Made by a program: the position numbers and the translations under genes | From: Cryptomeria japonica | Lineage: Eukaryota; Streptophyta; Pinopsida; Cupressales; Cupressaceae | Reading direction: 5' to 3' | Length of the DNA: 64,000 nt | Assembly (NCBI RefSeq): GCF_030272615.1 | Contig: NC_081408.1 | Coordinates: 622,602,476-622,666,475 of the forward strand | Notes under the pieces: generated by a model | The model's input: the letters and a program-made list of their open reading frames with translations, nothing else | What the model was told of the DNA's origin: nothing | The model's database searches: none | Part shown: positions 33,741-46,192 of the stretch, piece by piece | How the letters are laid out: every line of letters starts with the position of its first letter | Numbering within the stretch: the first letter of the stretch is position 1

Positions 33741-36195
33741 TGGTCTTAAAATATTAGTAGAATAATATAACAAAGTGTGTGTTTACACCAGTATGTAATA
33801 AGTTAACTATTAGTGGTAGTGATTTTTAATATAGTTGTTGCAACAGCAGTCCTTTGTAACTGCCTTCTATTTTTAGTATGTAACTACTTTTCCATTTTAA
33901 GACAATATGTTCGATAACACAATACAGCACTATCTTCATAACAGTGATGCCAATTTCTCTCAACAATATAATACAGTACTATCTTCACGAGAGAGATGCC
34001 AATTTCTCTTAATCTCATTTCTATGCTATTTAACAAGAGTAACATCACTATGAACTCAAAAATGTCCACCTCAGCTACATGCAGCAACATCATGTCATCT
34101 TGCAACAATCTTGTTTACAAAGCGCAACAAATATCATGTCCAGCCATGCTGGATGTCAATTCCCTCATAGGAAAAAACCACAAGGGCCTCCACAGTCACA
34201 TCATGTACACTGATTGAGGTATGGCTCTCTAGAATATGAGTCCCAATGTCATCTATGCAGCAATGTCCTCTAAGGCAGCTTCATCCTCTTCAGTATCCAC
34301 TTAACCGTCAGTCATGGCACCCTATACAACTGGCAGATACCAATACACCTAAAAAGAAAGGGTGTCCATATAACAGTGCTGACATGGGTCTCAAAACCAA
34401 CAACACTACTGACTACTGTATGGTTCGTATTTAGACAAACAGAAACAAATCAATACCAAAAGTTCTCGATGATGCTTCTTATGTCAATGAGTGCATGTGT
34501 GCCAATATCAACTGTCATTAGAGAAGTGATATGCTCTAACACAATATGCCCAAGGATTTTAAAATATGAAAGGCCTCCAAAAAGAAAATTTTCTTCAGAC
34601 ATCAACTCAAAAAATCCACAATGCATTCTCAACTCTCACCAAATGACCATCATGAGAATTATCTGATATAGTACAAACTTTGGGAACTGCATATCTCAAT
34701 AAATCCACGTACTGTATGGATCTCCAAATATCATGAACATGCTAAGAACAACCATCATAACTAGTATAAAAGTGAAGTACTGCATACCAAATATGGTGGA
34801 GTTCAGTAAATACACCACAATTTTTCAGCTCTTTTACCTCACCAAATAAGAATACATCCATACAGTAACAATTTTAAATTTAAAAACAAATTAAAATAAA
34901 TACAAAAGTTAGTTTAAAAAGTTTAAAACAGATATTTAAAATAAAAAATTATCTTCTTAAATTATTGTAAATAAATGATTAAAATATTTTGGCAGCTTAA
35001 GTATTGATTGAGAACTCGATAATGTAGAAATAATTATAAAATGGTAAGTTTTTAAAGGGAGAATTTCCATGAAAATAATCTACTTCAACAATTCAGTGAG
35101 GTGTGCTGCTAGTATACGGAACTCTCTGGAGCTCTATGATTTTAAGCCACTTAACTAGCCATTTTTTGAATAGTTTGTCTTCTGCTATTTGTATTGTCCC
35201 ATTTTGTGAGCTACCCCTGAGCTGCTAATGTAGTGTTGTCCGTTTATTGCCTGTGTTGCATGATGAACCCAATTAAATAGGGCCAGTTGGCCTATCCAAC
35301 GGTGTTGGTTAACACACTTCTACTTTGTGTTTTGCACTTTAATATAAATAAGTGAAATTTTAATAAATAACATTATTATAAATTTCACATTAGCAGTCTC
35401 CTAGGCCAACTCTATTAGCTTATTTAATATTTTTAATTGTTTGTTTCTAGCTGACTTGAGGTCGGTTAATCCTTAAACCAGCAGAGACAGCTATTGTGAG
35501 AGCATGTTTTGGATATTGAATATTGCCTCTGTGCATGACAGGCTGTAGGGACGACTATCTCTCAGTCAGGACAAGGTAGAACGATCATCCTATGCTTGCC
35601 TATCAATATCCAAAGCTCCCCCTGGATACAAATCAATCTACTTATTAGTGTTTACTGCTATCCATTAGCCGAATGCGCTGAGGAGGTGAAAAGAATATCA
35701 CAGATCAAATAAGCAGAAGATCCATAACAAATCCAGCAAGTGCCAGGAATGGTGTGCAGGACCATGGGTGCAGAAACAATTCATCACGACCAATGGCCTT
35801 TGCTTTGTCTTCAACAGGCAAAGACCAAGGTCTGAAGGCTACAAACTCTATCGCCAGTTCTGAAGAGAGACGTCACAGAGCAGGGACTGCGGAGGCCATA
35901 ATCCTCATCCCATCTGCATGGGACAAAGCCATCCAGTAAGCCAGAAAGTAAGTCTGAAGAAATCGTATAATATACAATCCAATTGTCTGTGGTTGACTTG
36001 TGACTGTAAACGCAAGTCAAAAGGGGCTCATCGTTGTAACTCAAGGAGTGAAGGAAAAAAACGTATGTAAGACTATCTGATCTTTCCTGTGATTGCTGCA
36101 ATTAATATCAAATCAGAATTGTGTTCTCAGTCAATGTAAATTTCAAGGTCTGAAATGATAAGTCTGTTCTGTGTCCTGAATAAGTCTGTTCTGTG

Positions 36196-36735
36196 TTTCT
36201 GCTTAAATAAGTGTTATCAGACCTAGCAGCATCTTTCATGTTGTGTTGTCTATGTTATATCTGATCTTGTCTATGCAATGTATGTGTGTGTGTGTGTGTG
36301 TGTGTGTGAATAACCGAGTTTGTAATGTCTCAGATTAAATACTGAATATTATACATTCTAATTCATCTCAGTAGTATTTGCAAGTTTCTGCTTAAATAAG
36401 TGTTATCAGACCTAGCAGCATCTTTCATGTTGTGTTGTCTATATTATATCTGATCTTGTCTATGCAGTGTGTGTGTGTGTGTGAATAACTGAATTTGCAA
36501 TGTCTGAGATTAAATACTGAATATTATACATCTGAATTCATCTCAGGAGTGTTTGCAAGTTTCTGCTTAAATAAGTGTTATCAGACCTAGCAGCATCTTT
36601 CATGTTGTGTTGTCTATGTTATATCTGATCTTGTCTATGCTGTGTGTGTGTGTGCGAGCGCATGTGCATGTGTGTGTGTATGCATGCACGTGCATGCGTG
36701 TGCGTGTGCGTGTGCGCGTGTCACTCAATTTGACC
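36196..36735. repeat. Three tandem units of about 180 bp, each with a (TG)n run
   Basis: Units begin with TTTCTGCTTAAATAAGTG at 36196, 36385 and 36560 (steps 189 and 175). Each carries a TG microsatellite at the same place (36284, 36470, 36641). The third run has expanded and degenerated into GTGCGCGTGCATG-type repeats, alternating purine and pyrimidine for some 80 bases. Confidence 0.88.
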
Positions 36736-36746
36736 ATTGTAGAACC

Positions 36747-37965
36747 TGTTAGACAGCTCAGATAACCAAAGGACAACTGAGAGGGGGGGGTGAATCAGTT
36801 GTCACCGGATTATAGAACTTTAAGCATTCAAAACCTTATTACCGGAACACATAAACTCAATACGGAAATGCATAAACCAAATACCGGAATAACTGATATA
36901 GCAATTAAACATAAACATAAATCACGGAACAATTACCATCCATCCAGAACACACGACACCAAGATTTGTACGTGGAAAACCAGGTAAAGGGAAAAACCAC
37001 GATGGGAAGCCTACCCACAGTCAGATAATACTTCTGCAGTAAGTATGCGATTACAATATGAGGGGCCTGCACATGCAGGAAAGCCAACAACCTAGAGTGC
37101 ACTGCTCATCACTAAAAGGAGCCTCGCTGACTACAAAATAAATCCAGACTACAATCCGGAAAGAAGAGTGAACTGCAAAGATAGCATCTCCTATGCCTGA
37201 GTACAGTTCCGGTTAAGCTCAATACCAGAGGTCTTAAACCTCTCTAACAAACCCAATTCGATCACCTATGATCGACCAAACCTTCTGCATATGATTACAA
37301 CATTATTAACATACAGATAATCCTATAACCTTGACCTATGATCTACAAAGAGATCTTACGTCATATTTATACCAACCCGGGACCCTAAACAGTGAGGTCG
37401 GCCACCTAAAAGATAATACAATAAGTTCATAACATAGACCCGCAATCCAATGATCAACCAAGTCAGCTTAGGCCGAAAAAAAATGTAAACCAATCATTAA
37501 ATCCCATCGATAGAGCATCAGGAACATCCTCCAACATGTTACATAAACCGGTCCATAACCTAGATAGCACCAAACCCAAAATAGGTCGCCATAAACCAAA
37601 TACAACACCATCGATCAACAGGAACACGAACAAGATAACCAACAGGAACACGAAAGCCATCTAGAAGTCGCACCAACACCACTTATCACGTGCATCAAAA
37701 GATCTTCAACAAAGCTCTGCAGATAAAACCCTTACCGATGACCAAAAGGCTTACTAGAGCAAATGATAGCTCCTGAGTCATCAAATCCCGAACCAACTAA
37801 TCGTGATACACATCTGAATAGCATGAATGACAGATCTAGATCAATTCCACAAACCAAAGCATACCGAAACATACCAGAAACCAGTAAACAACCAAAACAA
37901 CCAGTGTTGACATCAATGACAAAACATCAATGCAACACATAATCAATTCCTCCAAATTGCCAACA
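36747..37965 (-). repeat. 3' LTR of the minus-strand copia
   Basis: Pairs with 47700-48935. It has an extra repeated AACAGGAACACGAA stretch (37617-37655) and lacks about 40 bases present in the partner near 48810-48850. Confidence 0.92.
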
Positions 37966-37980
37966 ATCTCCCCCTTTGGC
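37966..37980 (-). promoter_or_regulatory. Polypurine tract of the minus-strand copia
   Basis: ATCTCCCCCTTTGGC on the plus strand reads GCCAAAGGGGGAGAT on the minus strand, directly before the LTR. The region 37981-38321 between it and the stop of the RNase H frame is non-coding, with repeated CTCCCCCTTTG words. Confidence 0.85.
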
Positions 37981-38321
37981 ATTGATGGCAACACTAGATG
38001 TGAAAAACATCCAAGTGCCAAGAAATGCCAAACAAGTCTCCCCCTATGGAAGACATCCAACAATCCCCCATGAAATGATATAGCAATGAAGCTCTGAACC
38101 AAACTCCCCTAATGAATATATCTCTCCCTTATGTTTTTTACAAGAATAACTCTCCCCCTTTGACATCAATGCCAAAGATCTGACATAAATATCAAAGAAA
38201 AATCATAAATCCTCTGATTCACACAGCTGACTACTCCCCCTAAGTAGTAGCACCACCACATCAATCCGAAATGAGTAATAGCTCTGATAATGCATACCGG
38301 ACTGATGCCAATCAGCATCAC

Positions 38322-39963
38322 TCAGGTCTCTACCGGAGGGGCAGAAACCCCCAATCTGTCTCTGAAGTACTCAAATGATTCTTTAAGTAAAGGTTTAGTG
38401 AAGATATCTGCAATCTGCTCTTTAGTGTTCACATAAACTAGTCTGACTTCATTTGCTTCCACCTTCTCCTTCAAAAATTTATACTTGATAGATATGTGCT
38501 TTGTCTTAGAATGAAATACCAGATTCTTTGATATATCAATAGCATCAGAGTTATCACGGTGAATAACTACCGGTTCATTACAATCTACCTTTATATCCTT
38601 CAACATTTGCTTCATCCATAGAACTTGTGTACAGTTAGTAGCAGCAGCAACATACTCAACTTCAGCAGTAGATAAAGAGGTACATGACTGCTTCTTGCCG
38701 ATCCATGAAACAAGTTTTTTTCCAAGAAAGACAGCTCCACCAGATGTGCTCTTCCCGTCATCAACATTTCCAGCCCAATCTACATCTGTATATGCACATA
38801 ATGTAAAGTCATCATTTTTAGGATACCACGAACCATATTCAGTTGTTCCCTGCAAATACCTGAAAAATCCTTTTCACCGCACTCATGATTTTCTCTAGGA
38901 TCACTCTGATATCTTGATACAATACAAACTGCATTCATGACATCCAATCTAGTCTGAGTCAGATATAACAAACCTCCAATCATAGACTTGTACCTTGTAG
39001 GATTTACCAATGTAGATGCATCTCTCTTTGTCAATTTTTCACTTGTAACCATCGAAGTACTAACCGGTTTAGAATTTTCCAACCCAAATTTCTTTAACAA
39101 CTCTCTAGCATTCTTAGTTTGACAAATGAAAATACCTTTATCAATCTGAGTAATCTGCAAACCTAAGAAAAACTTCATCTCCCCAATCATAGATATCTCA
39201 AATTCACTCCATATTGTTAAAGAATTTCATGCACAGCTTATCTTCACCTCCAAAAATGATATCATCAACAAAGACTTCAATAATCAATATGTCATCATCA
39301 GTGATCTTATAATATAAATTATTGTCAACATTACCTTTAGTGAAATCAAGCTTCAAAAGATATTTATCCAGTCCTGCATACCAAGCTCTAGAGGCTTGTT
39401 TCAATCCATATAAAGCTTTCTTTAACCTGCAAACCATGTTTTTGTCATCGAAAAGTGAAAATCCATCAAGTTGCTCAATATAAACTTCCTCTTCAAGATC
39501 TCTATTCAGAAATGCACACTTAACATCCATCTGATAAACCTTGTAGTTCTTATGTGCAGCATAAGCAAGAAATAATCTCACAGCTTCAATCCTAGCTACC
39601 GGTGCAAAAGTTTCACCATTATCAATTCCTTCCTTCTGAGAATATCCTTTACAAAACAATCTAGCTTTATTCCTCACAACTTGTCCATCTTCATTCAATT
39701 TGTTCCTAGAAACCCATTTAGTTCCAATTACATTCTTATTTTTAGGCTGGGGAACTAAAGTCCATGTGTTATTCTTTTCTATCTGATCTAACTCTTCTTC
39801 CATAGCTTTCATCCAACATTCATTTTCACAAGCTTCAATTACTGATGCCGGTTCAACTTGAGAAACAAAACATACCTCATCAGCTGCCAACCTTCTTCTT
39901 GTCATCACTCCTTTGTTTTTGTCTCCAATAATTTGATCTTCTGAATGATTCAACCTTACATAT
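38322..39963 (-). pseudogene. Copia reverse transcriptase and RNase H
   Basis: Minus-strand blocks: [77 protein letters not shown] and FVDDIIFGG (family YVDD) form the RT (39204-39900). MIGEMKFFLGLQI to the SRYQSDP block continues in another frame (38880-39190). YTDVDWAGNVDDGKSTSGG to QIADIFTKPLLKE (38322-38855) is RNase H and the C-terminus. One frameshift near 39195 and another near 38870 separate the three. At its upstream end the coding is cut at 39963 by the giant LTR; the same frame is found again beyond 44451. Confidence 0.92.
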
Positions 39964-39986
39964 TGTTGTGACCATTTCACACATCG

Positions 39987-40003
39987 CCCCATTGCAAATG
40001 GGG
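39987..40003 (+). repeat. Conserved 5' hairpin of the giant LTR (copy 3)
   Basis: CCCCATTGCAAATGGGG, identical to 13039-13055, at the same distance from the LTR start. Confidence 0.8.
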
Positions 40004-40395
40004 ACCCCTGCTTTTTTTTGCTTTTTAGGGTTTGTTTTCTAGGTCTTTTAGGGTTTTGTCTGTTAGCCTTTGCAATTTTGAGTGTCGCCAGGGAGATCAA
40101 TAGGATAGCAAGTTCTGCTTGAGTTAGGACAAGTTGGTGAGTGATGAAGTCTAGAATGTCCTGAAATTTGGCAGTCTGGAAAGTCTTGATCCTGAAAATT
40201 GGCTAAGTCTGGAATGTCTTGATCCTGAAATTTGACTAAGTCTGGAAAACTGAAAAACCTCCTAAAACTAGATTTTCCAATATAACTCCTGGAGGTTTGA
40301 AACCACTCTCAAACATCCTGAAAGTATATATGGAATATAACTTAAAGTATAAGAAATGTTATATTCCATAAAATTATCCTGTCGGAGAGTTCAAA

Positions 40396-42208
40396 AAGTC
40401 AAATTTCGCTCTTGACCCTTCCTGAAGGTCCAAAGCGAATTTCGCTCCTGACCCTCTCAGGAGGTCCAAAGCGAATCTCACTCCTGACCCTTGCTAAGGG
40501 TCCAGAGCGAAAATGTTATTCAAGGCATATTTGTCACTGACTTTTCTAATTTGTTTTGTGCACGGTCTCCAGGAAGGATGATTGGACGTGACTTGATGCT
40601 TTTGAAGATTTGAAGGCATGAAAAATGATGAATTTTGGAGGCTAAGGGAAAAATCGCTCCTAACCCTTGCTGAGGGCCCAAGGCGAAATTTTGATTTCCC
40701 TCATCTTGTAGTGAAAAAAGACCAAGTGTTGGACATGAATGGAAAATGAATGACTTTCTCCACCCGCCTGAAGGAGTTTTAACTTAAAATGATGAAGGAT
40801 TTTGTTAAAAACCTCAAAATCGCTCCTGACCCTTGCTGAGGGTCCAGGGCGAAAAATCTTATGGAGGTCAGTTCTAGCCTTGTTTGGTCGATTTGAGATG
40901 TCAAAGGCATGGTGGGGGATGAAATGAGCGTGATAAAGCATCCAGACTTGATTGAAGATGATGAATTGAAGGAGTTTTGTCCAAGAAGAATAATTTCGCT
41001 CCTGACCCTCTTTGAAGGTCCAGAGCGAAATTCTTTATATGCACATTTTTGGACCTTTCTTGGACATGAATTTTTATTCATAGCATGAAACAAGATGAAA
41101 TCTTCCTTAGCAAAGACATTTCATGATGAAAAGTGAAGCATTTTGGTCTAGATAGCAAAAATCGCTCCTGACCCTCTCTGAAGGTCCAGAACGAAAATTT
41201 CAAAAGCACATTTTTCTTGCGAGGTCAAAGTGATTTTTATGATTGGAATAGATGAAAGCAAGTGTGTTTTACCCATTGAATATAACTTGGACGATCAACA
41301 AGGAAGCAATCAAGCTAAGTTTGAAAAATCGCTCCTAACCCTCTCTGAGGGCCCAGGGCGAAAAACCTAATGTTGGACCTTTTCCTCCAGAATTGAATGA
41401 AGTTAAGCCTAGACACAAGTTTGAAACGATGTTTGAAATGCCTTGAAGTGGAATTGAGATGCTAAGAGTGCAAATTTTGATGACAATGGGGAAAATCGCT
41501 CCTGACCCTCTCTAAAGGTCCAGGGCGAAATTTCCAAGTATGCCCATTTTCCTTGCATTTCGAGATGATATTTTTGTTCTCAAGACTCAGTAGGGAGTGA
41601 AGTATGATGTTCTACACCTTAAGAGTAATTTGAAGTTGGGAATGATCAAGAATTTGTGCAAAACACTCAAAATCGCCCCTGACCCTCTCTGAAGGTCCAA
41701 GGCGAAAATCACAAAACCAACATTTTCCTCCCAAGTTTGTGCTAAGGCAAGGTTGTGCTAAGGTAGAGAAGGTCTTCCAAAACGTGATGAACAAGGATTT
41801 GCCTCCAGAGCTTGATGATCCTAGCCTAATTTGCAAAAGTCCCTCCTGACCCTTACTAAGGGCCCAGGGCGAAAAATCTTTGAAGCACCTATTTTGCCTT
41901 ACAAAAACAAATCAAACATGCATGGAAAGGATGAAGGAGATCATTGCTTACCCTTATAAGGTGGATTAACATTAGAAAGATGAAGGATTAAGAGCAAAAT
42001 TGAAAAATCGCTCCTGACCCTCTCTGAGGGTCCAGGGCGAAAAAACCCTAAATACACTTTCTTCCTAAGGATCAAATGAAATCAAATTCAAAACTCCAAT
42101 GAGAGATGCCATTTAAATGCCTAGATGAAGTTTTGGACAAGAAAAATGAGGTATGCAAGGCCTAAATTGAAAGTTCGCTCCTGACCCTTGCCAAGGGTCC
42201 AGGGCGAA
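40396..42208. repeat. Tandem array of palindromes, about 169-bp period (array 2)
   Basis: About 13 copies of the complement-oriented palindrome (CGCTCCTGACCCT, then AGGGTCCAGGGCG). The first three are packed head to tail at 40400-40510. The rest start near 40649, 40818, 40990, 41158, 41325, 41491, 41668, 41840, 42004 and 42173, steps of 165-176. Spacers are diverged relatives of each other. It has the same core as array 1, in the position expected for the same LTR region. Confidence 0.9.
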
Positions 42209-43498
42209 GTTAGTAGCATTCTTTATTTTTACTATGTTTGAGCATTGATATTCCTCAAATTCCTCAAAATTGCTCACTTCGAAGCCTTTGGAAAGATTAA
42301 ATCAAATTTGCATTAAATTAAAGGCATTTTAATTTAATAAATTAATTTTGTACCTTGAAATAATCAAAATAAGCATCTTAGAGGTATTAAAATTAATTTA
42401 AAAAATAAAAGATTACAAGTTGAGCGCACAAGGCATTATTTTGCCTTCATTTGACAAGTCGGCCTACTCTTTTGAGGTTTTATTTATTATTTCACCTTTT
42501 ATTTGGCCAAGTCGGCCTCGAGGAAGCAAAGGGGTGAGCGCTCTATATATTGGAGGAGTTTGTTTCACATTTCAAATCATTCAATCATTTCCTTAAGTGT
42601 GAAATTGGAGAGCTAAATGCTGGGAGCAAATTTCTTTCAAGTGTTGAAGGCTAGAAGGAAGTGGATTCTTTTCCAAGCTAGAGGAGGCGCAATTCATTCA
42701 AGAGAAGGCTTTGATCTACACTTTGCCTAGCGAAAGTCATCTATTTTTACATCATTTCTTAGAGTTTAATACTCAAGAGGAGGTATGGCGAAATCATCTT
42801 AACACCTTTGTTCAAGGTTCGATTTTTAGACATTTTTTTTAGAAAAGTCTAAGTATTGCATGGTTAATTAGGAAATGATAGCTCTAGATTTATCATGAAG
42901 TTTCCTAATTAAAATCTTAAATCTTCCTTTTAAGTCTAATTTCTACACTTCAAGATATAATACTAATTGTGAAATGTTGTGTAGGTGTCAAGATGGCGAC
43001 TCCAAAGGCAGGAGCATCTACTAGTTGCCCGGCTCTCACCAAAGAAGATCAAGCAAGGACAAGGGAGACCTCCTCCAGTCTAGCATCAACAAGGACGGCT
43101 TTCTTCGGTCAAGCATCATCATGACTAACCTCTTACAATCCAGCATTCCAAGGTGAGGTACATCATCATCTTGCACATCAAAGACAAAGGAAGTTAGAGC
43201 AAGGGTTCGTTGAAGAAGCAAATAGTTTCAAAAGAATTAATTAAAGCTAGCTTCTCAGCAACATCAAATTGGCATCAACCAAGTGTCAAACGAGTTGGCA
43301 TCCCAATCATCACTCCTCCAGTCGGATTGATCCACCTCAGCATGTCCAGATTCAATGTACCTAACTCATGGGAGGTGGCACAAACTTCGATGTACCTACC
43401 TCAACTATCCATTGGTTGAATTTTCCAGAGAAAACATGTGTCCTAAGGATGTAATTTTATCATTGGTCAAGCATTAAATGTTATGTAATGGTTGTAAC

Positions 43499-43590
43499 AA
43501 ACCCTAATTAGGGTTTTCATTATTGAATCTTGGCCATTGATCTCAAATTGATCTTAGCCATCGAATTGTAGTATGGGCACTATATAAGCC
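43499..43590 (+). promoter_or_regulatory. LTR promoter: telo-box palindrome and TATA box (copy 3)
   Basis: AAACCCTAATTAGGGTTT (43499-43516), then TATATAAGCC (43581-43590) about 65 bases downstream. The sequence after the TATA box (CTCTTCATTTGTAAAGGGGA) matches copies 1 and 2, so transcription probably starts near 43610-43620. Confidence 0.65.
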
Positions 43591-44536
43591 CCGGCTCTTC
43601 ATTTGTAAAGGGGAATAGAAAGGAGTTAGTGGATAGAGAGTAGTTAGAAGGTGATTAGCTAGTTATTAGAATAGCAATTAGAGTAGAATAGGAGGACAAG
43701 GCAAGAAATTGTTGCCATTGATTGTAAACAAACTCCATTTTCATTGAAGTAATGGTGAAGTGGGACGTTTCTTGCAATATGCATGGTTTCTTGTTGAATC
43801 TTCAATTCTAGATGGTAGATGATTAGATCGAATGAAGGAAATTGTTGAATGCACCTGTGTGGAATCCGTTTAATCCATACCACTAGCCTCTTACTGATTG
43901 TAAGGACGCCTTGTGTGGTCAACTGGAATGAAATGAGCTTAATCATAAGTCGTTACACGTCTATTGTTTCATGCATTTTCTTGAATGGTGATCATTGTCA
44001 GATGGTGTACGATTTAAACATATTGGAAGCATCCCTTGGAAGATCGCACGGAGTTGGTGTTGAATTGTTCAGCCTGATGGTGAGACCCAGCCCAGTAGGA
44101 ATCCACCTAGTCATTCATCCATCTTCTCGCATTCTAGGTAGTAGAGTAGACTTCCTGAACCTTGCATCTTTTGCCATTTGTTTGTCTTCCAATTAGTTAG
44201 TAGGACTTGTGATTCCAGCAAATCAAACGTTCAGGTCATTGAAGAGTAAGTCCCCTTGTGATTCCAACAAATCACATCATACCACAGAGAGCTTATCCAC
44301 ACGTAGAGATCCTACAGCAAAGAACCTTGAAGTCATCCCGATTGATCCTTTTCGCGACATCTTCAGCATTCAGAGACTTTATTCAAGAGAGGATAAGGTA
44401 CCTTTAGGTATTTTATTCTGTGTTTGGTCATGTACAATATACACGTCAACACATACCTAGGAAACTTCTGATTTTTTATTCCTCTGACCTGATCTTCAAT
44501 TACTATTGAATTTTTTGATACTACCGGAGTAACTGG

Positions 44537-45364
44537 TTAAACATTTTGTTCCGGTGTAGGTGCTACCAGTTCAGTTATGATCATTTCCACTGCTGGTTCA
44601 CTTTCATAAGTTCTGATTTGACTTTTGTTCTGCTCATCCACCTTGGCATTTGTGCTCTCCACAATTCTCTGCAATCTTTTGTTATAACATCTATATGCTT
44701 TGCTTTCATTAGAATAACCAAGAAATATTCGTTCATCACATCTAAGATCAAACTTTCCAATGGAATGATCTCTTTTGATATAGCATTTACTACCAAAGAT
44801 TCTGAAATACTTAACTGTCGGTGTATGACCAAACCATAACTCATAAGATGTCTTACCGGTATCTCCTTTGATATGAACTCTATTGAATGTGTATATCGTC
44901 ATGCTTACAGCTTCTCTCCAGTAGACATGAGGCAGATTAGCTTCCATCATCATAGTTCTAGTTGCATCCAAGATAGTTTTGTTCTTCCTTCCCACAACTC
45001 CATTCTACTGAGGTGTCTGGGGTGCAGACAACTGTCTCCTTATCCCATTTTTCTCACAATAGCTGTTAAATTCACCGGATGTGAATTCTCCACCCTGATC
45101 TGACCTTAAACATTTACTCTTCAATCCTGTCTCTGTCTCAATTTTGGCTTTAAAAATTTTAAACTTTTCAAATGCTTCAAACTTCTCCCTTAGAAAAGTA
45201 ACCCACATCATTCTTGAATGGTCATCAATGATTAGCATGAAATATCTATCACCCTGAAAACTTTTGATTCTAGCAAGAACACACAAATCAATATGAATAA
45301 GATCAAGAACATCATTAGATTTGTCTTGTATACTCTTAAAAGAAATTCTGACTTGCTTTCTCAT
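44537..45364 (-). pseudogene. Copia integrase
   Basis: Minus-strand blocks: KQVRISFKSIQDKSNDVLDLIHIDLC (first acidic residue), FMLIIDDHSRMMW, LRSDQGGEFTSGEFN (second acidic residue), then a stop after TPQ at about 45005. NGVVGRKNKT follows, where the family has E in place of the second G, so the third catalytic residue is lost. The C-terminal YELWFGHTPTVKYFRIFGSKCYI block follows, and the frame ends near 44537 just before the giant LTR. Confidence 0.9.
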
Positions 45365-46190
45365 TTGACATTCCTTACATCCAGATTATAGGGCTTTACA
45401 ATCTTAGGTATATCTCTAACTACCTTAGTAGAATTGATCTTCACAATGCAATCAAAATTCACATGACACAACCTCTTATGCCATAGCCAACTCTCATCAA
45501 TTTGTGCAATCAAACATGTCTTCTCACCAGGTTTCAAATCAAAGATATTACCTTTAGTCTGTGTATCGGTTGCAATCTCCCATCCAGATCTGTTGATAAT
45601 CTTGCATTTTCCATCCTTGAACTGTAACTGAAATCCCTTATCCACCAACTGTCCTACACTCAAAAGATTATGCCTTAAACCTTCAACATAATAAATATTA
45701 TCAATGTTATGCTTACCATCCAATGATATTGTTCCTCTTCCCTTCTTCATGCATGCTTTGTCATCTCCAAATCTAACCAAACCACCATCAAATTCTTGCA
45801 ACGATAAGAACATCCTTTTATCTCCAGTCATATGATGTGAACATCCACTGTTCATCCTTGTCTTCAATTTTAGCAACAAGGGCCTTCTCTTCAAGTACCG
45901 GATCATCTTCCTTGATAGCCAAAAATACCCATTCATTTCCATTGCTGGATCCACTAGTTGAATCTTGTGTCGGTTCATCTTCAGAATCAGTCACACCTTC
46001 CTCATCAGCATAGTAGCATGATTTGTCTTTGTTTCTCCTGTACTTATGCTTGTTCTGATAATCATGGTTAGGCCTAAAAGATCTTCTAGCTCTTTCTTCA
46101 AATCTTGAATTCCTTTCAGGACATCTAGATGCAAAATGACCTATCTTATTACATGCAAAGCATTTAAAAGGTGATTTTCCTTCATACTTA
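45361..46190 (-). pseudogene. Copia zinc knuckle, protease and gag-pre-integrase
   Basis: On the minus strand, CFACNKIGHFASRC (46120-46165) is a CX2CX4HX4C knuckle. NSGCSHHMTGDKRMF (about 45800-45850) is the protease region, with the normal upstream Trp and Asp lost at a frameshift or small deletion near 45855. LRHNLLSVGQL and LWHKRLCHVNFDCI (45460-45690) are the gag-pre-integrase part. Confidence 0.88.
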
Positions 46191-46192
46191 CT

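Larger units (their letters stand above)
31567..36746 (-). other. Left part of intron 2, mostly unassigned
   Basis: AT-rich intron sequence. Only the copia RNase H remnant (33260-33740) and the TG-rich triplication (36196-36735) are recognisable. A stretch with TATAAATA near 35343 and gypsy- or copia-LTR-like words (35260-35480) may be an old LTR, but I cannot define its ends. Confidence 0.5.
39963..44451 (+). mobile_element. Giant solo LTR, copy 3 (4489 bp)
   Basis: Starts TTGTTGTGACC and ends ACACGTCAACA. Flanked by CATA on both sides (39959-39962 and 44452-44455), a 4-bp duplication. The copia reading frame on either side is continuous once the insert and one CATA are discounted, so the boundaries are firm. 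Layout: 5' hairpin (39987-40003), AT-rich inverted repeat (40330-40375), palindrome array (40396-42208), AT-rich stretch (42280-42450), telo-box and TATA (43499-43590), then about 0.85 kb of presumed R-U5. No protein domain was found; short frames inside are array translations or unrelated. Confidence 0.88.

Noticed and set aside
35260-35480. A further solo LTR
   Set aside because: TATA-like and LTR-like words are present, but neither end nor a target duplication could be defined.
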